A stretch of DNA of 64,000 bases from Bradyrhizobium daqingense (GTDB lineage Bacteria; Pseudomonadota; Alphaproteobacteria; Rhizobiales; Xanthobacteraceae), in assembly GCF_021044685.1 (NCBI RefSeq), contig NZ_CP088014.1, positions 3,148,001-3,212,000 on the forward strand. Reading direction: 5' to 3'. The notes below the pieces were generated by a model. That model was not told the origin of the DNA, made no database searches, and saw only the letters and a program-made list of their open reading frames with translations. Of the stretch, positions 36,750 to 45,552 are shown piece after piece; within the stretch, counting starts at the first letter, position 1; the number at the start of each line of letters is the position of its first letter. The position numbers and the translations under genes are program-made.

Positions 36750-37280
36750 GTGACGACAGCGTCTTCGGCGGACCATCCGACACGCCGTGATTTCTTATTC
36801 GTTGCAACCGGGGCATTTGCAGCAGTAGGGGGTGCGGCTGCGCTCTGGCCCTTCATCTCTCAAATGAATCCGGACGCTTCGACCATCGCCGCCGGTGCGC
36901 CGATCGAGGTCGATCTCAGCCCGATCGCCGAGGGCCAGGACATCAAGGTGTTCTGGCGCGGCAAGCCGATCTACATCAGCCACCGCACCAAGAAGCAGAT
37001 CGACGAGGCGCGCGCCGTCAACGTGGCGAGCCTGCCCGATCCGCAAGCCGACGATGCCCGCGTCAAGTCCGGTCACGAGCAGTGGCTGGTCGTCATCGGC
37101 ATCTGCACCCATCTCGGTTGCATCCCGATCGCTCATGAAGGCAGCTACGACGGCTTCTTCTGCCCCTGCCATGGTTCGGTGTACGATACGTCCGGCCGCA
37201 TCCGCCAGGGCCCTGCGCCCTCGAACCTGGCTGTGCCCCCGTACACGTTCGTTTCCGACACCAAAATCCAGATCGGCTGA
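36750..37280 (+). CDS. petA: Ubiquinol-cytochrome c reductase, Rieske iron-sulfur subunit
   Basis: 176 residues starting at GTG (36750), which gives the standard Rieske length. Twin-arginine N-terminus ([20 protein letters not shown]) also serves as membrane anchor. The 2Fe-2S ligands are in CTHLGC and CPCHGS. Named fbcF in Bradyrhizobium japonicum. First gene of the bc1 operon, 62 bases before fbcH. Confidence 0.96.
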   Translation: MTTASSADHPTRRDFLFVATGAFAAVGGAAALWPFISQMNPDASTIAAGAPIEVDLSPIAEGQDIKVFWRGKPIYISHRTKKQIDEARAVNVASLPDPQADDARVKSGHEQWLVVIGICTHLGCIPIAHEGSYDGFFCPCHGSVYDTSGRIRQGPAPSNLAVPPYTFVSDTKIQIG

Positions 37281-37342
37281 ACTTCGGGCCTTAGTCCGAA
37301 GCTTCGCGCCGTCTCGTCGTACTATTTCCTCAGGATCGCATC

Positions 37343-39415
37343 ATGAGCGGACCATCCGACTACCAGCCGAGTCATCCGGCCCTGCAATGGATCGAGCGGC
37401 GCCTGCCGATCTTTGGTCTTATCCATTCCTCCTTCGTCGCCTATCCCACCCCGCGCAACCTGAACTATTGGTGGACCTTCGGCGCCATCCTCTCCTTCAT
37501 GCTGGGCATGCAGATCCTGACCGGCGTGATCCTGGCGATGCACTACACGCCGAATGCCGATCTCGCCTTCAAGTCGGTCGAGCTGATCGTCCGTGACGTG
37601 AATTACGGCTGGCTGCTGCGCAACATGCACGCGGTCGGCGCTTCGATGTTCTTCGTTGCGGTCTACGTCCATATGTTCCGCGGCCTTTACTACGGGTCGT
37701 ACAAGGAGCCGCGCGAGGTGTTGTGGATCCTCGGCGTCATCATCTACCTCCTGATGATGGCGACGGGCTTCATGGGCTACGTGCTGCCGTGGGGCCAGAT
37801 GAGCTTCTGGGGCGCTACCGTCATCACCAATTTGTTCTCCGCGATTCCCTATGTCGGCGAGAGCATCGTGACGCTGCTGTGGGGCGGCTACGCGGTCGGC
37901 AACCCGACGCTGAACCGCTTCTTCTCGCTGCACTATCTACTGCCGTTCGTGATCGCGGGCGTGGTCGTGCTCCACGTCTGGGCTCTGCACGTCGCCGGCC
38001 AGAACAACCCCGATGGTGTCGAGCCGAAGACGGAAAAGGACACGGTGCCGTTCACGCCGCATGCCACCATCAAGGACATGTTCGGCGTCGCCTGCTTCAT
38101 GCTGCTCTATGCCTGGTTCATCTTCTACATGCCGAACTATCTCGGCGACGCCGACAACTACATTCCGGCGAACCCGGGCGTGACGCCGCCGCACATCGTG
38201 CCGGAATGGTATTACCTGCCGTTCTACGCGATCCTGCGCTCGATCCCGGACAAGCTCGCGGGCGTCATCGCCATGTTCGGAGCGATCATCATCCTGTGCT
38301 TCCTGCCCTGGCTCGACAGCGCAAAGACGAGGTCGTCGAAGTACCGTCCGCTGGCCAAGCAGTTCTTCTGGATCTTCGTCGCGGTCTGCATCCTGCTCGG
38401 CTATCTCGGCGCACAGCCGCCGGAAGGCATCTACGTCATTGCCGGCCGGATCCTGACGTTCTGCTACTTCGCCTACTTCCTGATCGTGCTGCCGCTGCTC
38501 GCGCGCATCGAGAAGCCGCGGCCGGTTCCGAACTCGATCTCGGATGCGGTGCTGGCCAAGACCGGGAGCAGGTCGACGCCGATGGTCTCGACTGCGATCG
38601 TGCTGGCGCTGGCCGCTTCGTTGTTCGCGGGCTCGATGGACAGCGCGAAAGCGGCCGAGGGCGGCGACAAGCCGCCGGGCAACAAATGGTCGTTCTCGGG
38701 TCCTTTCGGTAAGTTCGATCGCGGCGCGCTCCAGCGCGGCCTGAAGGTCTACAAGGAGGTCTGCGCCAGCTGCCACGGCCTGTCCTACGTCGCCTTCCGC
38801 AACCTCGCCGAGCCCGGCGGGCCCGGCTATTCGGTGGCGCAGGCTTCGGCGTTTGCGTCCGAGTACAAGGTCAAGGACGGCCCGAACGATGCGGGCGACA
38901 TGTTCGAGCGGCCGGGCCGGCCGGCCGACTATTTCCCCTCGCCATTCCCGAACGAGCAGGCTGCGCGTGCGGCGAACGGAGGCGCGGCGCCACCCGACCT
39001 GTCCCTGATCACCAAGGCACGCTCGTACAAGCGCGGCTTCCCCTGGTTCATCTTCGACGTCTTCACCCAGTACCAGGAGCAGGGGCCCGACTACGTCACC
39101 GCGGTGCTCCAGGGCTATGAGGAGAAGACGCCGGAGGGCGTGACCCTCCCGGAGGGCTCCTACTACAACAAGTACTTCCCGGGCCATGCGATCAAGATGC
39201 CGAAGCCGCTCAGTGACGGCCAGGTGACCTATGACGACGGCGCGCCGACCACGGTCGCGCAATATTCCAAGGACGTCACGACATTCCTGATGTGGACCGC
39301 CGAGCCGCACATGGAAGCGCGCAAGCGCCTCGGCTTCCAGGTCTTCGTCTTCCTGATCATTTTCGTGGGCCTGATGTACTTCACCAAGAAGAAGGTCTGG
39401 GCCGCCTCGCACTGA
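37343..39415 (+). CDS. fbcH: Cytochrome b / cytochrome c1 fusion polyprotein of the bc1 complex
   Basis: 690 residues. The first 415 or so are cytochrome b, with heme ligands His96/His110 and His197/His211 (14 apart each), and the Qo motif [14 protein letters not shown]. Then an internal signal peptide ([16 protein letters not shown]) and a cleavage site near AKAAE at 436-439. The rest is cytochrome c1 with heme motif CASCH at 474-478, a Met ligand in HAIKMPKPL, and a C-terminal anchor ([14 protein letters not shown]). In B. japonicum this precursor is known to be cut into the two subunits. Confidence 0.97.
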   Translation: MSGPSDYQPSHPALQWIERRLPIFGLIHSSFVAYPTPRNLNYWWTFGAILSFMLGMQILTGVILAMHYTPNADLAFKSVELIVRDVNYGWLLRNMHAVGASMFFVAVYVHMFRGLYYGSYKEPREVLWILGVIIYLLMMATGFMGYVLPWGQMSFWGATVITNLFSAIPYVGESIVTLLWGGYAVGNPTLNRFFSLHYLLPFVIAGVVVLHVWALHVAGQNNPDGVEPKTEKDTVPFTPHATIKDMFGVACFMLLYAWFIFYMPNYLGDADNYIPANPGVTPPHIVPEWYYLPFYAILRSIPDKLAGVIAMFGAIIILCFLPWLDSAKTRSSKYRPLAKQFFWIFVAVCILLGYLGAQPPEGIYVIAGRILTFCYFAYFLIVLPLLARIEKPRPVPNSISDAVLAKTGSRSTPMVSTAIVLALAASLFAGSMDSAKAAEGGDKPPGNKWSFSGPFGKFDRGALQRGLKVYKEVCASCHGLSYVAFRNLAEPGGPGYSVAQASAFASEYKVKDGPNDAGDMFERPGRPADYFPSPFPNEQAARAANGGAAPPDLSLITKARSYKRGFPWFIFDVFTQYQEQGPDYVTAVLQGYEEKTPEGVTLPEGSYYNKYFPGHAIKMPKPLSDGQVTYDDGAPTTVAQYSKDVTTFLMWTAEPHMEARKRLGFQVFVFLIIFVGLMYFTKKKVWAASH

Positions 39416-39434
39416 GCGGCGCGAGATGAGACAT

Positions 39435-39462
39435 GAAAAAGCCCCCGCAAGGGGGCTTTTTT
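39435..39462 (+). terminator. Rho-independent terminator of the bc1 operon
   Basis: AAAAAGCCCCC, loop GCAA, GGGGGCTTTTTT: 11-bp stem ending in a T-run, 20 bases after the fbcH stop. Confidence 0.93.
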
Positions 39463-39469
39463 GTTGGCC

Positions 39470-39580
39470 TGTCATGCGGTGGCGATGCGCGGGCATCGAG
39501 CCCCGAATCCATTCATCCTCCGACGCCGCGGCTTGATGGATTCCGGGCTCGCGCTGCACGGCGCCCCCGGAATGACGAGA
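39470..39580. repeat. Dispersed palindrome (GAATCCATTCATC / GATGGATTCCGGG type)
   Basis: GAATCCATTCATC and GATGGATTC form the outer dyad, with CCGGGCTCGCGC and CCCCCGGAATGACG following. It is the familiar Bradyrhizobium intergenic type ending in CCGGAATGAC. Lies between the bc1 terminator and the hydrolase gene. Confidence 0.55.
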
Positions 39581-39654
39581 GTGTGGATTGCGTCCCACGC
39601 GCGCGCCCGCCAAAATAGCGCCAACCGCTCCCCCAAAACGCGTCGGAGGACACC

Positions 39655-40344
39655 ATGGGAACCAGCATCACCTTCAAGCGCCCGGACGGCAAGGACGCCT
39701 CGGGCTATCTCGCCAATGCCGCACGCGGCAATGCGCCGGGCGTGGTCGTGATCCAGGAATGGTGGGGCCTGTCGGACCAGATCAAGGGCCTGTGCGACCG
39801 CTTCGCACTCGCCGGCTTCGATGCGCTGGCGCCGGATCTCTACAAGGGCAAGGTGGTGCCCTACCACGACACGGACAGCGCCAACAAGGAGATGAACTCG
39901 CTCGACTTCATGGATGCCACCACGCAGACCGTGCGCGGCGCCACGCAATATCTGTCGCGCAATGGCGCCAAGATCGGCCTGACGGGCTTCTGCCTCGGCG
40001 GCGCCGTGACCATCATCGGCGCGACCAAGATCCCGGAGCTCGCGGCCGGCGTCGTGTTCTACGGCATTCCCCCGGAGCAGGCGGCCAAGCCCGCCGACGT
40101 CAAGATCCCGCTCCAGGCCCACTTCGCCAACAAGGACGATTGGTGCACGCCGGAGCTGGTCAACGGCTTCGAAAAGGCCATGAAGGCGGCCGGCAAGTCG
40201 CTCGAGCTGTTCCGCTATGACGCCGAGCACGCCTTCGTCAACGAGCAGCGCCAGGCCGTCCACGACCGCGAAGCCGCCGAGCTCGCTTGGGGCAGGGCGA
40301 TCAAGTTCTTCGCCAATCATCTAGGAGGCAACAGCGCAGCTTAA
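39655..40344 (+). CDS. Dienelactone hydrolase family protein
   Basis: 229 residues, alpha/beta hydrolase. Nucleophile cysteine in GLTGFCLGGAVTI, Asp in FANKDDWCTP and His in DAEHAFVNE complete the Cys-Asp-His triad of dienelactone hydrolases. The classical substrate is 4-carboxymethylenebut-2-en-4-olide, but members have wide specificity and no chlorocatechol genes are nearby. GGAGG precedes the ATG. Confidence 0.9.
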   Translation: MGTSITFKRPDGKDASGYLANAARGNAPGVVVIQEWWGLSDQIKGLCDRFALAGFDALAPDLYKGKVVPYHDTDSANKEMNSLDFMDATTQTVRGATQYLSRNGAKIGLTGFCLGGAVTIIGATKIPELAAGVVFYGIPPEQAAKPADVKIPLQAHFANKDDWCTPELVNGFEKAMKAAGKSLELFRYDAEHAFVNEQRQAVHDREAAELAWGRAIKFFANHLGGNSAA

Positions 40345-40353
40345 TCAATCCGT

Positions 40354-40433
40354 AGCCCGGATGGAGCGCAGCGTAATCCGGGGTCCTCTCATCGTGGCAC
40401 GAACCCCGGATTGCGCTGCGCTCCATCCGGGCT
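40354..40433. repeat. Perfect 20-bp inverted repeat
   Basis: AGCCCGGATGGAGCGCAGCG (40354-40373) and its exact reverse complement at 40414-40433, with a shorter inner dyad (AATCCGGGGT / ACCCCGGATT). A common rhizobial intergenic repeat; here directly upstream of the trp leader. Confidence 0.8.
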
Positions 40434-40450
40434 GCCACTCCGACGTACCC

Positions 40451-40479
40451 TTGACGCCGCCTCCGCGCCATGATGTTAG
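40451..40479 (+). promoter_or_regulatory. Putative trpLE promoter
   Basis: TTGACG (40451-40456), 17-base spacer, TGTTAG (40474-40479). A start about seven bases downstream would fall at or next to the trpL ATG (40487), giving a leaderless mRNA as known for trpL of Sinorhizobium meliloti. Confidence 0.5.
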
Positions 40480-40486
40480 TTCCCCC

Positions 40487-40534
40487 ATGAGCATCGCCGT
40501 CCGCCCAGCCCGTTTTTGGTGGCGCACCTCCTGA
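40487..40534 (+). CDS. trpL: trp leader peptide
   Basis: 15 codons, MSIAVRPARFWWRTS, with tandem Trp codons at 11-12, 117 bases before trpE(G). No Shine-Dalgarno sequence is seen before the ATG, in line with leaderless translation. Pausing at the Trp codons when tryptophan is scarce would prevent attenuation. Tryptophan attenuation upstream of trpE(G) is established in rhizobia. Confidence 0.85.
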   Translation: MSIAVRPARFWWRTS

Positions 40535-40606
40535 CGAGGTGGCCGGTGCGATTTTCCTTTCCCAAATCGTCTGAGGTCGCCAGCACAGCGCGGCGGCCCG
40601 ATCGTT
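40523..40606 (+). promoter_or_regulatory. trp attenuator hairpins (rnTrpL-like)
   Basis: Stem 1 near the leader stop: CACCTC (40525-40530) with GAGGTG (40536-40541), or outer CGCACC (40523-40528) with GGTGCG (40545-40550). Terminator candidate: GGTCGCC (40575-40581) with GGCGGCC (40592-40598, one G-U), then CGATCGTTT. GGTGGC around 40538 could instead pair with GTCGCC, an antiterminator. Termination here would release an RNA of about 120 nt, similar to the rnTrpL sRNA of rhizobia. Confidence 0.5.
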
Positions 40607-40650
40607 TGTCCTGTGTGGCGTTCCCTCGGCAAGTTTCGTAAGAGGACGAC

Positions 40651-42816
40651 ATGAACAGGACCGTCTTTGCCCTCCCGGCTCGAAGCGACTACATGACCCG
40701 CGCAGGTCTTGCGATCACGCGCGTGGCCGAGCAGTTCACCGGCGGCGCCAACAGGCTCGACGACCTCATCAGCCTGCTCGACCGCCGCCGCGGCGTGGTG
40801 CTGTCCTCGGGCACGACCGTGCCCGGCCGCTATGAGAGCTTCGACCTCGGCTTCTCCGATCCCCCGCTCAAGCTCGAGACCACGGGCGTCGATTTCAAGC
40901 TGGAAGCGCTGAACGAACGCGGGCAGGTGCTGATCGCCTTCCTCGGCGACGTCCTGCGCGAGCCCTGCGTGGTGATCTCCGAGAGGACGGCAACGCGCCT
41001 GGCCGGCCACATCATCCGCGGCGATGCCCCGGTCGAAGAGGACCAGCGCACCCGGCGCGCCAGCGTGATGTCGCTGGTGCGCGATATCATTGCCGCTTTC
41101 TCTGCCAGTGACGACGGGCTGCTCGGCCTGTTCGGCGCCTTCGCCTACGACCTCGTCTTCCAGATCGAGGACCTCGTGCAGAAGCGCCCGCGCGAGGCCG
41201 ACCAGCGCGACATCGTGCTCTATGTTCCCGATCGCCTGTTGGCCTATGACCGCGCCACCGGCCGCGGCGTCGTGCTCGCATACGACTTCGCCTGGAACGG
41301 CAAGTCCACCAAGGGCCTGCCGCGCGAGACCGCCGACAGCCCGTATCTGAAGACGCCCCGCCAGGGCTTCGCCGATCACGCGCCCGGCGAATACCAAGCC
41401 ACGGTCGAAACCGCGCGCGCCGCTTTTGCGCGCGGCGATCTCTTCGAGGCGGTGCCGGGACAGCTCTTCGCGGAGCCGTGCGACCGCTCCCCGGCCGAAG
41501 TGTTCCAGCGGCTCTGCGTCATCAACCCGTCGCCCTATGGCGCGCTGATGAATCTCGGGGAAGGCGAGTTTCTCGTCTCGGCTTCGCCGGAAATGTTCGT
41601 GCGCTCCGACGGCCGGCGCGTGGAGACCTGCCCGATCTCCGGCACGATCGCGCGCGGCAGGGATGCGATCGGCGACGCCGAGCAGATCCGCCAGCTGCTG
41701 AACTCGGAGAAGGACGAGTTCGAGCTCAACATGTGCACCGACGTCGACCGCAACGATAAGGCGCGCGTCTGCGTGCCCGGCACCATCAAGGTGCTGGCGC
41801 GGCGGCAGATCGAGACCTACTCGAAGCTGTTCCACACCGTCGATCACGTCGAGGGCATGCTGCGCCCCGGCTTCGACGCGCTCGATGCCTTCCTGACCCA
41901 TGCCTGGGCGGTGACGGTGACAGGTGCGCCAAAGCTCTGGGCGATGCAGTTCGTCGAGGATCACGAGCGCTCGCCGCGGCGCTGGTACGCCGGCGCGATC
42001 GGTGCGGTGAATTTCGACGGCAGCATCAACACCGGCCTCACCATCCGCACCATCCGCATGAAGGATGGCCTCGCCGAAGTGCGCGTCGGCGCGACCTGCC
42101 TGTTCGATTCAGATCCCGCCGCGGAAGACCGCGAATGCCAGGTCAAGGCGGCCGCGCTGTTCCAGGCACTGCGCGGCGATCCGCCGAAGCCGCTGTCGAC
42201 CTTCGCGCCGGATGCGACCGGCAGCGGCAAGCAGGTGCTGCTGATCGACCACGACGACAGTTTCGTGCACATGCTCGCCGACTACTTCCGCCAGGTCGGC
42301 GCCAGCGTCACCGTGGTTCGCTACGTGCATGCGCTCGACATGCTCGAGCAGAAGAAGTGGGATTTGCTGGTGCTGTCGCCCGGGCCCGGCAGGCCGGAGG
42401 ATTTCGCGATCAGGAAGACCATCGATGCGGCGCTGGAGAAGAATCTGCCGGTGTTCGGCGTCTGCCTCGGCGTGCAGGCGATCGGCGAATATTTCGGCGG
42501 TGAGCTCGGCCAGCTCACCCATCCCGCCCACGGCCGGCCCTCGCGGGTGCAGGTGCGCGGCGGTCGCCTGATGCGCAACCTGCCGAACGAGATCGTCATC
42601 GGCCGCTATCACTCGCTCTATGTCGAGCGCGACAGCATGCCCGAGGTGCTGAACGTGACAGCGAGCACCGAGGACGGCGTCGCCATGGCGCTGGAGCACA
42701 AGACGCTGCCAGTGGCCGGCGTGCAATTCCATCCGGAATCGCTGATGTCGCTCAGCGGCGAGGTGGGATTAAGGATCGTCGAGAATGCGTTCCGGCTTAG
42801 TGCTGAAGCGAATTGA
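40651..42816 (+). CDS. trpE(G): Fused anthranilate synthase TrpE(G)
   Basis: 721 residues. The N-terminal TrpE part makes anthranilate from chorismate (PISGTIARG, DVDRNDKARVC, HVEGMLRPG, SDPAAEDRECQVKAAALF); the C-terminal TrpG glutaminase has Cys605 in GVCLGVQ and His694-Glu696 in FHPES. The fusion is typical of rhizobia. Regulated by the trpL attenuator upstream and probably by tryptophan feedback. Confidence 0.97.
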   Translation: MNRTVFALPARSDYMTRAGLAITRVAEQFTGGANRLDDLISLLDRRRGVVLSSGTTVPGRYESFDLGFSDPPLKLETTGVDFKLEALNERGQVLIAFLGDVLREPCVVISERTATRLAGHIIRGDAPVEEDQRTRRASVMSLVRDIIAAFSASDDGLLGLFGAFAYDLVFQIEDLVQKRPREADQRDIVLYVPDRLLAYDRATGRGVVLAYDFAWNGKSTKGLPRETADSPYLKTPRQGFADHAPGEYQATVETARAAFARGDLFEAVPGQLFAEPCDRSPAEVFQRLCVINPSPYGALMNLGEGEFLVSASPEMFVRSDGRRVETCPISGTIARGRDAIGDAEQIRQLLNSEKDEFELNMCTDVDRNDKARVCVPGTIKVLARRQIETYSKLFHTVDHVEGMLRPGFDALDAFLTHAWAVTVTGAPKLWAMQFVEDHERSPRRWYAGAIGAVNFDGSINTGLTIRTIRMKDGLAEVRVGATCLFDSDPAAEDRECQVKAAALFQALRGDPPKPLSTFAPDATGSGKQVLLIDHDDSFVHMLADYFRQVGASVTVVRYVHALDMLEQKKWDLLVLSPGPGRPEDFAIRKTIDAALEKNLPVFGVCLGVQAIGEYFGGELGQLTHPAHGRPSRVQVRGGRLMRNLPNEIVIGRYHSLYVERDSMPEVLNVTASTEDGVAMALEHKTLPVAGVQFHPESLMSLSGEVGLRIVENAFRLSAEAN

Positions 42817-42823
42817 GTGAGGC

Positions 42824-42909
42824 CGTCATTGCGAGGAGCGGAGCGACGAAGCAATCCAGGCTGCCGCCGGGAAGAAAGTCTGGATTGCTTCGCTTCGCTC
42901 GCAATGACG
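42824..42909. repeat. Dispersed palindrome, GTCATTGCGAG type
   Basis: CGTCATTGCGAG (42824-42835) with CTCGCAATGACG (42898-42909), and an inner pair AAGCAATCCAG / CTGGATTGCTT. It fills the gap between trpE(G) and apt. Confidence 0.8.
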
Positions 42910-42934
42910 GGGAGACAACCAAAGCGAGATAACC

Positions 42935-43474
42935 ATGACTTTTGATCACGACATCAAGGCCAGCGTTCGCACCATCCCGGACTATCCGAAGCCCGGGATC
43001 ATGTTCCGCGACATCACGACCCTGCTTGCGGACGCGCGGGCGTTCCGCCGCGCGGTCGACGAGCTCGTCAATCCCTGGGCCGGCAACAAGATCGACAAGG
43101 TCGCCGGAATGGAAGCGCGGGGCTTCATCATCGGCGGGGCGGTGGCGCATCAGCTCTCGGCCGGCTTCGTGCCGATCCGCAAGAAGGGCAAGCTGCCGCA
43201 CACCACCGTGCGCATTGCTTACTCGCTCGAATACGGCATCGACGAGATGGAGATGCACGTCGACGCGATCCATCCCGGCGAGCGCGTGATCCTGGTCGAC
43301 GATCTCATTGCCACCGGCGGCACCGCCGAGGGCGCGGTGAAGCTGCTGCGCCAGATCGGGGCCAATGTGGTCGCCGCCTGCTTCATCATCGACCTGCCCG
43401 AGCTCGGCGGCGCCGCCAAGCTGCGCGCCATGGACGTGCCAGTCCGCACGCTGATGACGTTCGAGGGGCATTGA
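42935..43474 (+). CDS. apt: Adenine phosphoribosyltransferase
   Basis: 179 residues, the family norm. Salvages adenine to AMP with PRPP. Family landmarks: [18 protein letters not shown] at the start, [11 protein letters not shown], and the PRPP loop [17 protein letters not shown]. Confidence 0.97.
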   Translation: MTFDHDIKASVRTIPDYPKPGIMFRDITTLLADARAFRRAVDELVNPWAGNKIDKVAGMEARGFIIGGAVAHQLSAGFVPIRKKGKLPHTTVRIAYSLEYGIDEMEMHVDAIHPGERVILVDDLIATGGTAEGAVKLLRQIGANVVAACFIIDLPELGGAAKLRAMDVPVRTLMTFEGH

Positions 43475-43510
43475 TCGAGGGAGGACGCAGGATGCGTGGT
43501 GGCGCCATCC

Positions 43511-43816
43511 CTAGGCCTTGAGTCCGCAGATGTGCACGACGAAGGATGAGGGAAGGACTGCCAGAAGGTGCCATACTGCACCGGCGCGGCTTTCGGTGAA
43601 AGCTTCGTTCGGATCGCACAGATCCCACAAGTGGCCCACCAGGCGGTGGATCGATTCATTGGTTTGACGAAGATGGTTTGCTGAATCTTCGTCATCGTAA
43701 TGCATGCGACCAACAATGGTCATCGCATGGATGGACGCCGCCAAGAGCATCAGCAGCTCCTGGCGTTCTGACGCACGCATTCGATCGAGCAACTGTTGCA
43801 CGACGTCGTTCATCAT
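43511..43816 (-). CDS. Hypothetical helical protein (101 aa)
   Basis: MMNDVVQQLLDRMRASERQE onward, mostly alpha-helical with a hydrophobic C-terminal third (WHLLAVLPSSFVVHICG). GGAG about six bases before the ATG supports the start at 43816. No family recognised. Convergent with apt and separated from the ParA-like pair by 47 bases on the same strand. Confidence 0.55.
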   Translation of the reverse strand: MMNDVVQQLLDRMRASERQELLMLLAASIHAMTIVGRMHYDDEDSANHLRQTNESIHRLVGHLWDLCDPNEAFTESRAGAVWHLLAVLPSSFVVHICGLKA

Positions 43817-43863
43817 GGGCACTCCGCAACGTACCTAGGCAGTATGCTCGGGTAGATTTTCGG

Positions 43864-44532
43864 TTACGAACGCTGCAAGATTAGGCTCAGCTCCAGCTCG
43901 CGGAAGGCGATGTAGTTCCGCCGGGTCCACTGGTGCAGCTCGGTCGAGGAGTCCTTCTCCTGGCGCAGGTAGCCGGTGAAGGAGAAGTTCAGCCGGTCGA
44001 TATAGGTCTTGAGGAAGCCCGGTAGCGCCGGCAGGCGGTACAGCCGGCCGCCTGCCATCGCGGGCGGCAGCTCGCCGCGCACGACGTATTCGTTGTCCAC
44101 CGTCACCAGGTTCATGCGCGGGATCTGCCCGCGCAGCATCTCGTGGGCGCGGGCCGAGGCGCGGTCGGTGTCGGCGACGAACAGGATCATCGGCGCCACA
44201 TGGCGGCGCGCGGCCTCCTTCAAGAGGCCGATCTCTTCGGTCATCTTGAAGAACTCGTCGAAGGCGTGGAAGCCGAGATCGATCACCTTGGCGAGACCGT
44301 CATCGACGATGACACGGTCCATCAGCTGCATCTTGCCGTAGGTGTCGATCACGTCGGCGGTCTCGGTCACCTTCGGAAGGTAATCGAGCAGCGACGGCTC
44401 CTTCAGATTGACGTCGAAGGCCGCGACGTTGCCGTTCTTGAGCAGCAGGAATTCGCTCAAAAGCCGCGCCAGCAGGGTCTTGCCGACCAGCGGGCGGGGC
44501 GAGCAGATGATGTAGACGGGCGTTGCGGGCAT
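43864..44532 (-). CDS. P-loop NTPase, ParA-like with degenerate Walker A
   Basis: 222 residues. The N-terminus VYIICSPRPLVGKTLLARLL aligns residue by residue with the upstream neighbour's VVVVGADKGGVGKTTVSRTL: Lys18 and the GKT end are kept, while the signature lysine (position 13) is Arg and the glycines are lost. Later AAFDVNLKEPSLLDYLP (switch I-like) and APMILFVADTDRAS are ParA-fold strands. Sixty bases separate it from the intact paralogue. It may bind nucleotide weakly or act as a partner. Confidence 0.7.
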   Translation of the reverse strand: MPATPVYIICSPRPLVGKTLLARLLSEFLLLKNGNVAAFDVNLKEPSLLDYLPKVTETADVIDTYGKMQLMDRVIVDDGLAKVIDLGFHAFDEFFKMTEEIGLLKEAARRHVAPMILFVADTDRASARAHEMLRGQIPRMNLVTVDNEYVVRGELPPAMAGGRLYRLPALPGFLKTYIDRLNFSFTGYLRQEKDSSTELHQWTRRNYIAFRELELSLILQRS

Positions 44533-44592
44533 TGACAGCTATATCAGGCCAACTCACCGCCCAATCCAGCCGTATCAGCCCGGGCTTCGCAA

Positions 44593-45345
44593 CTATTTTT
44601 CGCTGTTGCGGGTGACGGATTTCGATCCGACGATGTCGGTCAGGCGGATACGGTCGAATTCGCTCCAGACATTGGCCAGCCAATGCCGGACATAGCCACG
44701 CAGCACGAACGAATAGTTCGCGGCCTCGTCGTTGATGCCCTTGTTGGCGACGAATTTCAGGAACGGGACGGAGGACACTTCGACCTGCTCATAGGCCATT
44801 TCGTTGAGCTTGGGGATGGTCAGCTCGGTCGCGTCCTTGATGCGGTGGAAGTAAGAGTTGTAGGTCGCCTGGTCCCACTGGAAGAACTGGGTGTCGTTGA
44901 TGAAGTTCTTCACCAGGAAATATTTCGCGCCGGTCATGAAGCCCGCCGTCTCCGCGATCTCCTCCAGCGAGGCGATCGAGGGTCCGAGAATGTGGAACAC
45001 GGCGAAGGTGATCTGGCCGGCCTTGGCGGCGTCGAGGAAGCCGATGTCGCGCAGCGAGGCCAGGGCCGGCGAGAGCAGGCCGGCGCGGACGTCGATCACG
45101 GTGACCGACGGGCTGACCGCGTTGAGCGTGTCGAAGATCTTCATCTGGTCTGAGGTCGTCGTCATGTCGACGATCTCGGTGATGTCGGGGTGGAAGCGCT
45201 TCAGGGTTCCGCGCGGCGACTCCGTGTCGAAGGCGCGCGTCGGCACGTTGTTGGCTGAGAAATAATCGAGCAAGGTACGCGACACCGTGGTCTTGCCGAC
45301 CCCGCCCTTGTCCGCGCCCACCACAACCACTGCCGGCTTTGCCAT
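44593..45345 (-). CDS. ParA/MinD-family ATPase
   Basis: 250 residues. Deviant Walker A KGGVGKTT at 13-20 with both signature and P-loop lysines, switch I AFDTESPRG and switch II TVIDVRAGLLSP. ParA-type ATPases position DNA, proteins or division machinery by ATP-dependent dimerisation on nucleoid or membrane. No parB-like partner or centromere-like repeats are adjacent, and it is far from a plasmid context, so cargo is unknown. The tandem copy next to it is the only candidate partner. Confidence 0.8.
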   Translation of the reverse strand: MAKPAVVVVGADKGGVGKTTVSRTLLDYFSANNVPTRAFDTESPRGTLKRFHPDITEIVDMTTTSDQMKIFDTLNAVSPSVTVIDVRAGLLSPALASLRDIGFLDAAKAGQITFAVFHILGPSIASLEEIAETAGFMTGAKYFLVKNFINDTQFFQWDQATYNSYFHRIKDATELTIPKLNEMAYEQVEVSSVPFLKFVANKGINDEAANYSFVLRGYVRHWLANVWSEFDRIRLTDIVGSKSVTRNSEK

Positions 45346-45552
45346 TGCTGTCCCCTAACGCGCGCCCCCGATCGCGAGGTCGCAATCGGCCGGGCCCCAA
45401 ATCGATGTCCGAAGGATGTCCCCAGTCTGCTGTTGGGCGCGAACATGGCAGAAACAAGGGAGAATTCAATTCCTCGGTACATCGTGGGGCCAATTCCCGA
45501 GGTTTTTCCCGATCACAGGGAACCTGACGCAATCGCGGCCAATCGCGCCGGT

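Noticed and set aside
37937..39613. 558-codon minus-strand frame over the bc1 genes
   Set aside because: Antisense shadow of fbcH, Arg/Glu-rich with no domain.
40345..41964. 539-codon minus-strand frame over trpE(G)
   Set aside because: Antisense shadow of a well-supported fused anthranilate synthase; it also runs through the trp leader and a palindrome.
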